DNA of 64,000 nt from Pseudoteredinibacter isoporae_A. Its GTDB lineage: Bacteria > Pseudomonadota > Gammaproteobacteria > Pseudomonadales > Cellvibrionaceae. Positions 35,289 through 43,569 of the stretch are shown here, in pieces. The stretch lies in contig NZ_BAABWJ010000003.1 in assembly GCF_040372805.1 (NCBI RefSeq), forward strand, positions 248,001-312,000. Reading direction: 5' to 3'. The notes beneath the pieces were generated by a model that was not told where the DNA came from, searched no databases, and saw only the letters and a list, made by a program, of their open reading frames with translations. Numbering within the stretch: the first letter of the stretch is position 1; every line of letters starts with the position of its first letter. The translations under genes were made by a program, and so were the position numbers.

Positions 35289-36215
35289 TTAGAACTTCAT
35301 TTCGATGCCGACACCAGCATAATCGTTATCTTCAGCCAGATTGTCAGCTTCTTCATGAGTGTAGAAACCGTACAGTTTGGTTTTCTTGGACAGTTTGTAG
35401 TCCATGCCCAAGCTCCAAGTCTTACCGTCTTCTTTAACGATGTCGGACTGACCGTATTGAGCTTTCAGTGCAACCGTTTTAGACGCTTTCAGCTTGGCAG
35501 ACACAACCCAGCCGTCGCCGTCACGCAGAGAAGACGTACCCGCGTCCTGATCTTCCCACAACAAACCCAACTGCAAAGAGCTAAGCTTGAACTGACCTAC
35601 AGCACGAACAACGTCAGCGCCTTCTTTCTCAACGTCCTGATCGTAAGCTACGGCCAGGTAAACGCCAGCGTCTTTGTCGTTATAAGCGACAGAAGAAGAA
35701 ACACCGTTGTCTACGTTGTCGTCTTCAGAAGCAACGTACGCAACTTTAGCCTGGACAGGGCCCCAAGACTTTGGCGTGGTGTACTGAACGGTGTTGCTGG
35801 TGCGGTTGTCACTCTTGGTGATGATGGATTTGATATCACCTTCCAGATCGTTGAACAGGTCAACTTTCTTCTGAGCTTTTTTCAGAGGAGTGTCGAACTT
35901 ACCCGCGATAACCTGACCGAAGCCACCTTCCAAACCAACGTAGATATTACGCTGAGTGAAGGTCTGACCGCTCTTGTCGCCGTCATCGATTTGCGTTTCG
36001 TATTCAAACTTGTAGATAGCTTTCAGACCATTACCCAGGTCTTCTTTGCCTTTGAAGCCGATGCGAGAGGCATTGCTTACTAATTCAGTGATGCGATCGC
36101 CACCTTCGTCGGTGGACTGCAGAGAAACGTTGGCTTTACCGTAAACAGTTACATCAGCCAGGGCTGACATTGGCAGTGCAGCAGCAATAGCCAGAGGCAA
36201 AAGTGCTTTTTTCAT
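35289..36215 (-). CDS. Outer-membrane porin (Gram-negative porin family)
   Basis: A 308-aa general porin. The signal peptide (MKKALLPLAIAAALPMSALA) is followed by DVTVYGKANVSLQ, the typical first strand of proteobacterial trimeric porins, then about 16 alternating amphipathic strands and a terminal Phe (GIEMKF) as used for BAM recognition. The constriction-loop segment is near NIYVGLEGGFGQVIAGKFDTP. It should allow diffusion of small solutes. The ribosome site is GGGGACTACTCC before the ATG, and the terminator downstream is strong, consistent with high expression. Confidence 0.93.
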   Translation of the reverse strand: MKKALLPLAIAAALPMSALADVTVYGKANVSLQSTDEGGDRITELVSNASRIGFKGKEDLGNGLKAIYKFEYETQIDDGDKSGQTFTQRNIYVGLEGGFGQVIAGKFDTPLKKAQKKVDLFNDLEGDIKSIITKSDNRTSNTVQYTTPKSWGPVQAKVAYVASEDDNVDNGVSSSVAYNDKDAGVYLAVAYDQDVEKEGADVVRAVGQFKLSSLQLGLLWEDQDAGTSSLRDGDGWVVSAKLKASKTVALKAQYGQSDIVKEDGKTWSLGMDYKLSKKTKLYGFYTHEEADNLAEDNDYAGVGIEMKF

Positions 36216-36747
36216 GGAGTAGTCCCCTATATCGATTATTTCAGCTATCTGTTCAAACGCTAGTTAACGCGCTTTTAATATTGTTAAGCGCCATCTCAGT
36301 AATGGCACCCGGTACTTCAAAAACCACGTCCAGAGCCCACTTACTATCACTTAAGCCCGCTATCGGCGTTTATGACAGAAACATTACAGTTTTTTTAAAG
36401 CCAGGCTCTGGCTCAAAAAACGAATGCAGCTAATCTACCGGCGAAATATTTCAGTTATATGACCATGCAGGGGATTTACGGTAGGATTTCAAAGAAATTA
36501 AATCGTGAGGAAAATCAGACGCTTATAAAATACGATTGCTGTTTAGGCCAGGGCTTGTCTTAAAATAGAATTCGAGAGTTGGCGCGCATTTCGTTTTGAA
36601 GAAATAAAAGACACGCCACTCGGTTATCAAGCCGCAAGAATCGCCACTGGTCGGAGACAATAAAAAGGAGGAGCTTTCGCTTCGGCAAACCGGGTTGTTC
36701 AAGAATCAATCAAAGCCAATGTCCAGCCCGCCGCGAAAGTTTTCGAT
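36216..36747. other. Gene-free region between hvfC and the porin gene
   Basis: 532 bases. The right side receives the 3' end of hvfC and the left side should contain the porin promoter (AT-rich, near 36220-36290). I find no clear terminator after hvfC: the best is a weak GAAGC-GAAA-GCTCC hairpin before T5 at 36664-36685. No convincing open frame or RNA gene. Confidence 0.5.
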
Positions 36748-37503
36748 TTAATAAAGAATCAATTTTGACAACATATCCCGCACCAGACTCAAACCAAAAT
36801 TGATAATCTGCTCAGGTTCGGGGTGCTGCATTTCCTCAGCCAATTGGGCCAGGACATCGTGAAGGGAACGCTGATCCTGCTCGGCAAGAAGTAACAACAA
36901 TCTGACGGTCACAGCGTTCGACTGGATAAATTTAACCTCTTCATCCTGTCGATAAACCACCAGAAACGTATTTTGTTCCGGGACGTCCTGGGGCTGAAAA
37001 TCAGGGCCAATCTGATGCACTGGATATTGATAGGATAATGGCCAGGCCAGCGGTGAAAGACGCAGGCTCTGTTCCAATAGGTGATTGTCGTCTAAAGCCT
37101 GCAATGCCGTGGTATCAGGTTCCTGCCCTTCGGAAACATCCAGCGCCAGCTCAGTCCATTCGTAATGCGCCAGCTCCAACATAAAGGCGGGATCATTCGG
37201 TCCCATCTCATAATCGTTTTGCAGGAACTGAAGGAATTCTTGACTGATGTGCAGAAAATAAGGTGAGTGGCTTTCATGCTGAATGACAAACGTACGCACC
37301 AGCGCCAACCATTGTTCATCACTGTACAGGTCACGTAAAACCGGGAACGCTCCGGAAATAAAGCCTTCGATGTTGTTGAAAATTAAATCCTGATAGATCT
37401 TCAGGCGACGCTGTTCAACATCAGCTGGACCAGCAATATTGGCAGGGTCTCGCAAATGAGACGCCATGGTATTCTGCAGCTGCTGAAAATTCGGTTTAGA
37501 CAT
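36748..37503 (-). CDS. hvfC: HvfC/BufC-type RiPP maturation partner (DUF2063)
   Basis: A 251-aa protein of the DUF2063 family, the partner that recruits the precursor peptide to the MNIO enzyme. The ATG at 37503 lies inside the end of hvfB (ATGTCTAA overlap) with AGGAAG upstream; a longer frame from 37563 is unlikely. The N-terminal domain (about 1-100) has NNIEGFISGAFPVL and FLQFLQNDYE, and the second domain begins at ELAHYEWTELALD, a conserved family block. In Haemophilus HvfC works with HvfB to modify HvfA. Tight overlap means equimolar synthesis with HvfB. Confidence 0.92.
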   Translation of the reverse strand: MSKPNFQQLQNTMASHLRDPANIAGPADVEQRRLKIYQDLIFNNIEGFISGAFPVLRDLYSDEQWLALVRTFVIQHESHSPYFLHISQEFLQFLQNDYEMGPNDPAFMLELAHYEWTELALDVSEGQEPDTTALQALDDNHLLEQSLRLSPLAWPLSYQYPVHQIGPDFQPQDVPEQNTFLVVYRQDEEVKFIQSNAVTVRLLLLLAEQDQRSLHDVLAQLAEEMQHPEPEQIINFGLSLVRDMLSKLILY

Positions 37504-38380
37504 GTTGCGAACTTCCTGGCTGATCTTGCACAACCGCAGCAATGGGCTGTCGTTGAGCGTCATTTTGAATCGCTTTGATTTTATCCACTTCCAGCATCAA
37601 TTCATTAACCGGGGGAATATTAAAATCACGCTCCAGAAGCGTCGGCAAAACACCAAAGTTGCGGTAGGCCCTCGCCAATAAAGTCCACACGGGGTCGATC
37701 ACATCGGCACCATGAGTATCCACTTTGAGGTCATCTGCCTCGTCATAATGACCAGCAATATGAATGTACTTGGCGCGTTCTCCCGGAAGCTGATCCAAAA
37801 ATACGCCGGGGTCATAGCCATGATTAATGCTGTTGACATAAATGTTATTCACATCGAGCAGAAGATCGCAATCCGCTTCGTCCAGCACCGCCCGAATAAA
37901 TTCAATCTCACTCATCTCCTGGCCTGGTGCGCAGTAGTAAGAAGCATTTTCCATAGCGATGCGCTCACCCAGAATATCTTGCACCTGGCGAATACGTTCT
38001 GCGGTGTAGCGCACCGCCTCCTCCGTAAATGGAATGGGGAGCAAATCGTACAAATGCCCTTGTTCGCTGCAATAGGTCAAATGCTCAGAATAATAGGGCA
38101 CATTATGTTCGTTCATAAATTGGCGAATGGATTTCACCAAATCAACGTCCACAGGATCCGGTGAACCGATAGACAAGGACAGGCCATGGCAAACGATTGG
38201 GAAACGTTCACTGTATTCTTTAAATTGTCGACCGTAACGGCCACCAACGCCGATCCAGTTTTCTGGCGCGACCTCCATAAACTGCACATCGTCTAAGCTG
38301 AGTGAACGAGCATCATCTAGCATACTGCGGCGCAGACCAACGCCAACACCTTGCACAGGAAACGTATCATTTACTGGCAT
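37496..38380 (-). CDS. hvfB: HvfB, multinuclear iron-dependent oxidative enzyme (MNIO, DUF692)
   Basis: A 294-aa TIM-barrel enzyme. MNIOs use two or three iron ions to convert cysteines of a precursor peptide; HvfB makes oxazolone-thioamide groups at EGKCG motifs. Likely iron ligands are all present: His65 (VCHGLSLSIG), His100 (YSEHLTYC), Glu144 (AMENASYY), Asp176 with Asn179 (LLLDVNNIY), His187, His211 (IHIAGH), His223 (DTHGAD) and Glu250 (LLERDF). AGGAG stands before the ATG. It is separated from the precursor gene by an intrinsic terminator and overlaps hvfC by 8 bases. Acts in the cytoplasm, before export of the peptide. Confidence 0.95.
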   Translation of the reverse strand: MPVNDTFPVQGVGVGLRRSMLDDARSLSLDDVQFMEVAPENWIGVGGRYGRQFKEYSERFPIVCHGLSLSIGSPDPVDVDLVKSIRQFMNEHNVPYYSEHLTYCSEQGHLYDLLPIPFTEEAVRYTAERIRQVQDILGERIAMENASYYCAPGQEMSEIEFIRAVLDEADCDLLLDVNNIYVNSINHGYDPGVFLDQLPGERAKYIHIAGHYDEADDLKVDTHGADVIDPVWTLLARAYRNFGVLPTLLERDFNIPPVNELMLEVDKIKAIQNDAQRQPIAAVVQDQPGSSQHV

Positions 38381-38481
38381 TGTTTTTTCTCCTGGATTTC
38401 CGATTCGAAACTTCGCGTTTAATACGCATTCGTTTATCGCGGGCTAGATGAGTTAATAATTTTTTTGTCGTTTTTAGATAC

Positions 38482-38504
38482 AAAAAACGCCGCGATTGCG
38501 GCGC
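38482..38504 (-). terminator. Intrinsic terminator between hvfA and hvfBC
   Basis: CGCCGC-AATC-GCGGCG followed by TTTTTT on the minus strand, 46 bases after the hvfA stop codon and about 100 bases before hvfB. Partial read-through here would give many precursor transcripts per enzyme transcript. A separate hvfB promoter in the gap cannot be excluded. Confidence 0.85.
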
Positions 38505-38550
38505 TTTCTGTGCATTAAACACTCACAAACATTTGAGTGCTTACACTTGC

Positions 38551-39090
38551 TTAGGCAGCACCACCGCACTTGCCTTCGCCACACTTACCTTCTTTCGCAG
38601 CTTTTTTGTCGCCGCCGCACTTGCCTTCGCCGCACTTACCTTCTTTAGAAGCTTTTTTGTCGCCGCCGCATTTGCCTTCGCCGCACTTACCTTCTTTAGA
38701 AGCTTTCTTGTCGCCGCCGCATTTGCCTTCGCCGCACTTACCTTCACCGGCTTTCTTACCGCCACACTTGCCTTCGCCACACTTGCCTTCTTTAGAAGCT
38801 TTTTTGTCGCCGCCGCATTTGCCTTCGCCACATTTACCTTCTTTAGAAGCTTTCTTGTCGCCGCCGCACTTGCCTTCGCCGCACTTGCCTTCTTTCTCAC
38901 CCTTCTTCTCGCCACACTTGCCTTCACCGCACTTGCCTTCCTGGTCAGCCGCAGCCAACTGGTAGCCACTGCTCAGTTCAGTTGCGGCAAATGGGTTCTC
39001 GCTTGCTGCCATAGTGGTCATGGAGGCAGATGCCAACATTGCCGCACCAACAGCCGCTGCGATAGGAGTCATTGTAGTTTTTTTAGACAT
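38551..39090 (-). CDS. hvfA: HvfA-type copper-binding RiPP precursor with 16 EGKCG motifs
   Basis: A 179-aa precursor. A Sec signal peptide (about 1-29, cleavage near TTMAA) is followed by a conserved leader-like segment (NPFAATELSSGYQLAAAD) and then eight copies of the decapeptide EGKCGEGKCG (residues 51-176), separated by GDKKASK-type linkers (once GKKAG). That gives 16 Cys, all within EGKCG. In Haemophilus HvfA, such motifs are converted to oxazolone-thioamide pairs that bind Cu(I) and the product is exported to the periplasm. AGAGGAAA precedes the ATG. It is followed by hvfB and hvfC. Likely role: copper buffering or protection. Very low sequence complexity, 18-20% Gly and Lys each. Confidence 0.94.
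   Translation of the reverse strand: MSKKTTMTPIAAAVGAAMLASASMTTMAASENPFAATELSSGYQLAAADQEGKCGEGKCGEKKGEKEGKCGEGKCGGDKKASKEGKCGEGKCGGDKKASKEGKCGEGKCGGKKAGEGKCGEGKCGGDKKASKEGKCGEGKCGGDKKASKEGKCGEGKCGGDKKAAKEGKCGEGKCGGAA
38563..38940. repeat. 51-bp tandem repeats encoding the HvfA motifs
   Basis: Eight near-identical units, most 51 bp (17 codons), one linker shorter by two codons. The DNA is almost unchanged between units, so slippage or recombination could add or remove whole units without breaking the frame. The repeat also creates long spurious open frames on both strands. Confidence 0.92.
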
Positions 39091-39516
39091 ATTTCATTTC
39101 CTCTGATTAAGCGTAGTACTTACTGTCTAGTACTGTTATGCGACAAGCCGCATGTGATTGAAATTACACACCATTACTGGATAAAACAGCTCTGAAAGAG
39201 TAGAACAAATCCAGCCTAAGTAAAAGCTTTTACAATGCCATTTGACTGTATAACGACTTGGCCTGCTTGGCGATTGCAAAAACTCGCGATGTGAGAATTA
39301 TGACTCAGTAGACAGCGGGAAGTTGTCACAGTTCTATAACGTTGCCCTAACGAATAGGGGAAAAGCCCCTCACGAAGGCAGTTCATTAAAGAAAGCTATC
39401 ATGATTCGGCTGTTTCAGGGGCCACCGGCGGGAAATGTCAGCGTGCTGACACTCAAAGCATTAGACACAAAAGGCGACAAACTAACGATTCGCACGCCTT
39501 GCTGAATCACGACACT
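39091..39516. other. hvfA promoter region and gap before hrpA
   Basis: 426 bases. Near hvfA, two AGTACT hexamers (39115-39120 and 39129-39134) and an imperfect dyad TGCG-N6-CGCA (39139-39152) lie 25-60 bases before the start codon and are candidate control elements. Further on, small hairpins occur at 39356-39370 (AGGGG/CCCCT) and 39436-39451 (TGTCAGC/GCTGACA). No convincing gene. Confidence 0.45.
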
Positions 39517-42500
39517 CTACTGAATAATGTCAGCCCAGAGCTTATTCAGGCGCTTAGACGAAACGGGCATGCGAGTTTTCAAACTCTGGGCAAACAAAGA
39601 AATACGCAACTCTTCAAGTAACCAGCGATATTCCTGCCATTGTGAGTCTTGCTCATAGACGGCATGCCCAACTTTCTGCAATCGGTCCTGGTGCTGCTGC
39701 CACAATGGCTGTAACTCGGCAATTTGGACACGGTCACGTTGCACGTTCAAAGGGGCTTTCTCCAACCGCAAGCTCATGGCTTTTAAATAACGCAGATAAT
39801 CCCCCATACGCTCTGCACCGTGAAGATACAGGCATCCCGGATAAAACAAACTGCCCAGCTGCTCGTTGATATCCGCCGTGACATAGGCCATCGCCAGTTG
39901 GGACTTATGTTGCTTCAAGGTCTTTTTGACAGCGACCAAAGACTTCAAAACCCCTTCCAGCACACCGGCCAAGTCGTTGGTTTTGTCTGTCAGCTTGGCT
40001 TCCGCCTCCTGTAACCAGAGGTTGAACGCCTCTTCTTGCCTGGGCAGTTCAGCGGGCAGGAGTTGCGCCAATGCGCAGAGCAACAAGTCATCAATAACGG
40101 CATCACGGGCCCCCATATTGGCGACACTCAGACCAATATCCTTGCCCTGCTTCAAGGTATTTTTGTGCAGGTATTTCACGGTGCTGGGCATATTCAGCAG
40201 GGCCAGACGCAGAATCCCCCGACGGCTCAGAACCTCGGCTTCGACAGGGTTGTCCTGCAATCGCAAGGCTGTTTCTTTGCCTTCATCCACCAACGCAGGA
40301 TACGCCCGGATACTCACCCCAGCGCGTTTTAAATCACAGCTTTTGGCCAGTTCACCAAAATCCCACTGGCTAATGGATTCACGCTCGATGCTGCTACCGG
40401 CGTCGGCCAGGCGCTCTTGCACCTGATCCTTGTACCGTTCGCGTAACTCAAGCAGATCACGTCCCTGTTCAATCAGCTTGCCGCGCTCATCTTCCACCTT
40501 GATGTTCAGGCGGTAATAAGAATCGAGGGCCTCACTGTTCCAATCTTCTCTGGGGACCTCCACCGCCGTGTGGCGTTTCAGTTGCTCACCCAAAACCTCA
40601 TACAAGGGACGATTCTGCGGTTCCATCCCCAATAACGCTTTATCGACAAAATTCGGAACCGGCACAAAGTGTTTACGCATTGCTTTGGGCAATGTTTTCA
40701 CCAACGCAATGCATTTTTCGCGCAGCAATCCAGGGACCAACCATTCTAAGCGAGCCTCAGGGACCAGATGCAATGCCCCCACCGGCACGTGAACGCTGAC
40801 GCCATCGTCCGGTGCTTTGGGGTCGAAATGATAGCTCAGTAAAAACCCCATGCCTTCCCAATTCAGCTCGTCCGGAAACTGTGCTTCGGTGATCCCTTCA
40901 GCACTGTGTCGCATGATGGTTTCTCGCACCAGAAACAAACACTCAGCCTGCTCTTTCTCAACGTCTTTACGCCAACGTTCAAATCCGGCGAGGTTTACCA
41001 CGGCTTTGGGAATACGCTGTTGGTAGAAGTCGTTAATCACCTCGTCGTCTACCAGCAAATCCCGGCGACGACTTTTGGCTTCCAGATCGTGTAATTCGCT
41101 GATCAAACGTTGATTGTGTTGATAAAACCGGGCTTTATGCCCTGCTGCTTTCCGATTCTGGGGGTACTTCCCCTCGACAAGCGCTTCACGAATAAAGATA
41201 TCGCGACTGAGTTCGGGGTCAATCTGGCTATAGTTGACACGCTGCTTTTCAACCAACACAAGACCATAGAGACTGACCTTCTCAAAGGCCATTACCTGGC
41301 CATTTCGTCCAACGTAATGTGGCTCAGAATGGCTGCGTTTTACCAAATGTTTGGCTGCCGCCAACACCCACTCCGGCTCAATTTTGGCAACGGTATGGGC
41401 AAATAATTGAGAGGTTTCAATCAACTCAGCAGCAAGCAACCATTTCGGGCGTTTTTTGTATTGCCCCGATCCAGGAAAAATACTGAAACGACGATTTCGA
41501 GCACCGAGGTAAACACGTTCTTCATCGTGAAAACCAACCCGCCCCAGCAAACCGCTGATCAATGCTCGGTGCACACTTTCATAGCTCGCGGCTTGCTCGC
41601 CATTACTCTTCAACTTCAGATCCTTCACCGCCAATCGCAATTGATGGTGAATATCCCGCCATTCTCGCAATCTCAAATAGGAAAGGAATTCCTTTTTACA
41701 CTGCTTACGCCATTGGTTCTGCGACAACGCCTGGCGCTGCTCCTCGGCGTATTTCCAGAGATTAATGAGGCTGACGAAATCCGAATGTTCATCATGGAAG
41801 CGACGGTGCTTTTCATCGGATTGCTGTTTTTTCTCCGCCGGGCGCTCACGGGGATCTTGAATAGACAGAGCACTGACAATAATCAATACTTCTTCCAAAC
41901 AATCCAATTTCCCAGCCGCCAAAACCATTCGGGCCAAACTGGGATCGACGTTAAGCTTGGCAATTTGACGTCCCATTGAATTCAAGTTGCCTTTTCCATC
42001 AATGGCCTGCAATTCCTGCAGAAGTTTAAAACCATCGTTGATCAAACGGGAATCGGGCTTGTCGACAAAGGGAAAGTGTCGAACGTCACCAATGCGCATT
42101 TGCAACATTTGCAGAATGACCGCAGCGAGATTGGTTCGCAGAATTTCGGCATCGGTAAATTCAGGACGCGACAGAAAATCTTCTTCACTGTACAAACGGA
42201 TGCAGAGACCTTCACTGACACGACCGCAGCGCCCTTTGCGCTGGTTCGCACTGGCTTGCGACACCGCTTCTATCGGCAAACGCTGGACTTTGGTCTTGTA
42301 GCTGTAGCGGGAAATTCGCGCGGTTCCAGGGTCGATCACATACCGAATCCCGGGCACGGTAATCGACGTTTCTGCCACATTAGTGGCGAGCACAATTCGC
42401 CGGCCCTTATGGTTTTGAAAAACCTTATTCTGATCGGCCAGGCTCAAGCGCGCATAGAGAGGCAGTACATCAAAGTGAGGAATGTTCGCTTTTCGTATGG

Positions 42501-43449
42501 CCAGGGCGGCTTCCCGAATTTCCCGCTCACCACTCATGAAGACTAAAATGTCGCCACCGCGTTTTTCACCGCTGCGTTCCAGGATTTGAATCTCTTCAAT
42601 GGCCTCAATTATCGCACTGTTTAAATCCTGGTCGTCGGCATCGCGCTCACCCATTGGGCGATATAGCACATCGACAGGAAAGGTGCGCCCCGAAACTTCT
42701 ATAACCGGCGCATCATTAAAATGCTTACTGAATCTCTCAACATCAATCGTCGCCGAGGTGATGATCACTTTCAAATCCGGGCGTTTCGGCAAAATGGTTT
42801 TGATATAACCCAGCAAAAAATCAATGTTGAGGCTGCGCTCATGAGCCTCATCGATAATCAGCGTGTCGTATTTGTTTAAAAAGCGGTCATTCTGAATTTC
42901 GGCCAGCAGAATACCATCGGTCATCAGCTTGATGTAGGTTTCGGGCCCGGAGTGGTCATTAAAACGAACTTGATACCCCACCTTGTCACCCAGTGGGGTG
43001 TGAAGCTCTTCTGCGATACGATTCGCTACTGTTCGCGCAGCAATTCGGCGGGGTTGTGTGTGACCAATTAATCCTCCAATGCCGCGACCCAACTCAAGAC
43101 AAATTTTCGGCAATTGGGTGGTTTTACCTGAACCGGTTTCACCGGCCACCACCACCACTTGATGCTCAGCAATGGCCTTGGCGATGTCGGCGCGTTTATC
43201 CGCAATGGGCAGGTTTTCAGGAAACTCGATCAACGGAACGGATGCTTGGCGTCGCTGACGCAATTCGCAGGATCCGATCAGCGCCTTCTGCAGTTTTTCC
43301 AAGCCCTGATCAATCGATTTTCCATCCCCCTGGCGCGATTGAAGATCGCGTATCTGTCGGCGCAGGCGATGCACATCTCGCCCCATGGCATTGGGTAACT
43401 GTTCAAATAGGGATTGCAGCTCAGAATTCTGGCTGGGGGACTGACTCAT
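39517..43449 (-). CDS. hrpA: ATP-dependent RNA helicase HrpA
   Basis: A 1310-aa DEAH-box helicase, matching E. coli HrpA (1300 aa), which rescues stalled or collided ribosomes and processes some mRNAs. The N-terminal part has the Walker A motif GETGSGKTT, TQPRRIAA, DEAHERSLN and SATID, then the second RecA domain with NVAETSITVPG and the QRKGRCGR motif VI. The long C-terminal region with KQLL-type DUF3418 features is present. The start at 43449 (MSQSPSQN) is preferred; the frame stays open to 43521 but the extra 24 residues are Cys-rich and atypical. Single gene. Confidence 0.95.
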   Translation of the reverse strand: MSQSPSQNSELQSLFEQLPNAMGRDVHRLRRQIRDLQSRQGDGKSIDQGLEKLQKALIGSCELRQRRQASVPLIEFPENLPIADKRADIAKAIAEHQVVVVAGETGSGKTTQLPKICLELGRGIGGLIGHTQPRRIAARTVANRIAEELHTPLGDKVGYQVRFNDHSGPETYIKLMTDGILLAEIQNDRFLNKYDTLIIDEAHERSLNIDFLLGYIKTILPKRPDLKVIITSATIDVERFSKHFNDAPVIEVSGRTFPVDVLYRPMGERDADDQDLNSAIIEAIEEIQILERSGEKRGGDILVFMSGEREIREAALAIRKANIPHFDVLPLYARLSLADQNKVFQNHKGRRIVLATNVAETSITVPGIRYVIDPGTARISRYSYKTKVQRLPIEAVSQASANQRKGRCGRVSEGLCIRLYSEEDFLSRPEFTDAEILRTNLAAVILQMLQMRIGDVRHFPFVDKPDSRLINDGFKLLQELQAIDGKGNLNSMGRQIAKLNVDPSLARMVLAAGKLDCLEEVLIIVSALSIQDPRERPAEKKQQSDEKHRRFHDEHSDFVSLINLWKYAEEQRQALSQNQWRKQCKKEFLSYLRLREWRDIHHQLRLAVKDLKLKSNGEQAASYESVHRALISGLLGRVGFHDEERVYLGARNRRFSIFPGSGQYKKRPKWLLAAELIETSQLFAHTVAKIEPEWVLAAAKHLVKRSHSEPHYVGRNGQVMAFEKVSLYGLVLVEKQRVNYSQIDPELSRDIFIREALVEGKYPQNRKAAGHKARFYQHNQRLISELHDLEAKSRRRDLLVDDEVINDFYQQRIPKAVVNLAGFERWRKDVEKEQAECLFLVRETIMRHSAEGITEAQFPDELNWEGMGFLLSYHFDPKAPDDGVSVHVPVGALHLVPEARLEWLVPGLLREKCIALVKTLPKAMRKHFVPVPNFVDKALLGMEPQNRPLYEVLGEQLKRHTAVEVPREDWNSEALDSYYRLNIKVEDERGKLIEQGRDLLELRERYKDQVQERLADAGSSIERESISQWDFGELAKSCDLKRAGVSIRAYPALVDEGKETALRLQDNPVEAEVLSRRGILRLALLNMPSTVKYLHKNTLKQGKDIGLSVANMGARDAVIDDLLLCALAQLLPAELPRQEEAFNLWLQEAEAKLTDKTNDLAGVLEGVLKSLVAVKKTLKQHKSQLAMAYVTADINEQLGSLFYPGCLYLHGAERMGDYLRYLKAMSLRLEKAPLNVQRDRVQIAELQPLWQQHQDRLQKVGHAVYEQDSQWQEYRWLLEELRISLFAQSLKTRMPVSSKRLNKLWADIIQ

Positions 43450-43569
43450 AGCGGAAACTGGCAAAACCGGAAGTATACTACAGCTGCGCCCGGCCGCGCA
43501 GCTCAATAGCATAACCGTCAAGTCGGCCCAAGTGACCCTTCAATCATAAAGTTTCCCGGGCTCACCGTT

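Noticed and set aside
38563..38940. CRISPR-like regular repeat
   Set aside because: The period is in codon register, there are no unique spacers, and the sequence encodes the HvfA motifs.
38541..38969. Long open frames in both orientations across the hvfA repeats, including a 142-aa minus-strand and a 131-aa plus-strand frame
   Set aside because: They are products of the repeated DNA. Only the 38551-39090 frame has a signal peptide, ribosome site and known motif.
39323..39505. 60-aa plus-strand open frame downstream of hrpA
   Set aside because: It starts at TTG without a ribosome site and shows no recognisable features.
41407..41979. 190-aa plus-strand open frame
   Set aside because: Antisense shadow inside hrpA with no ribosome site.
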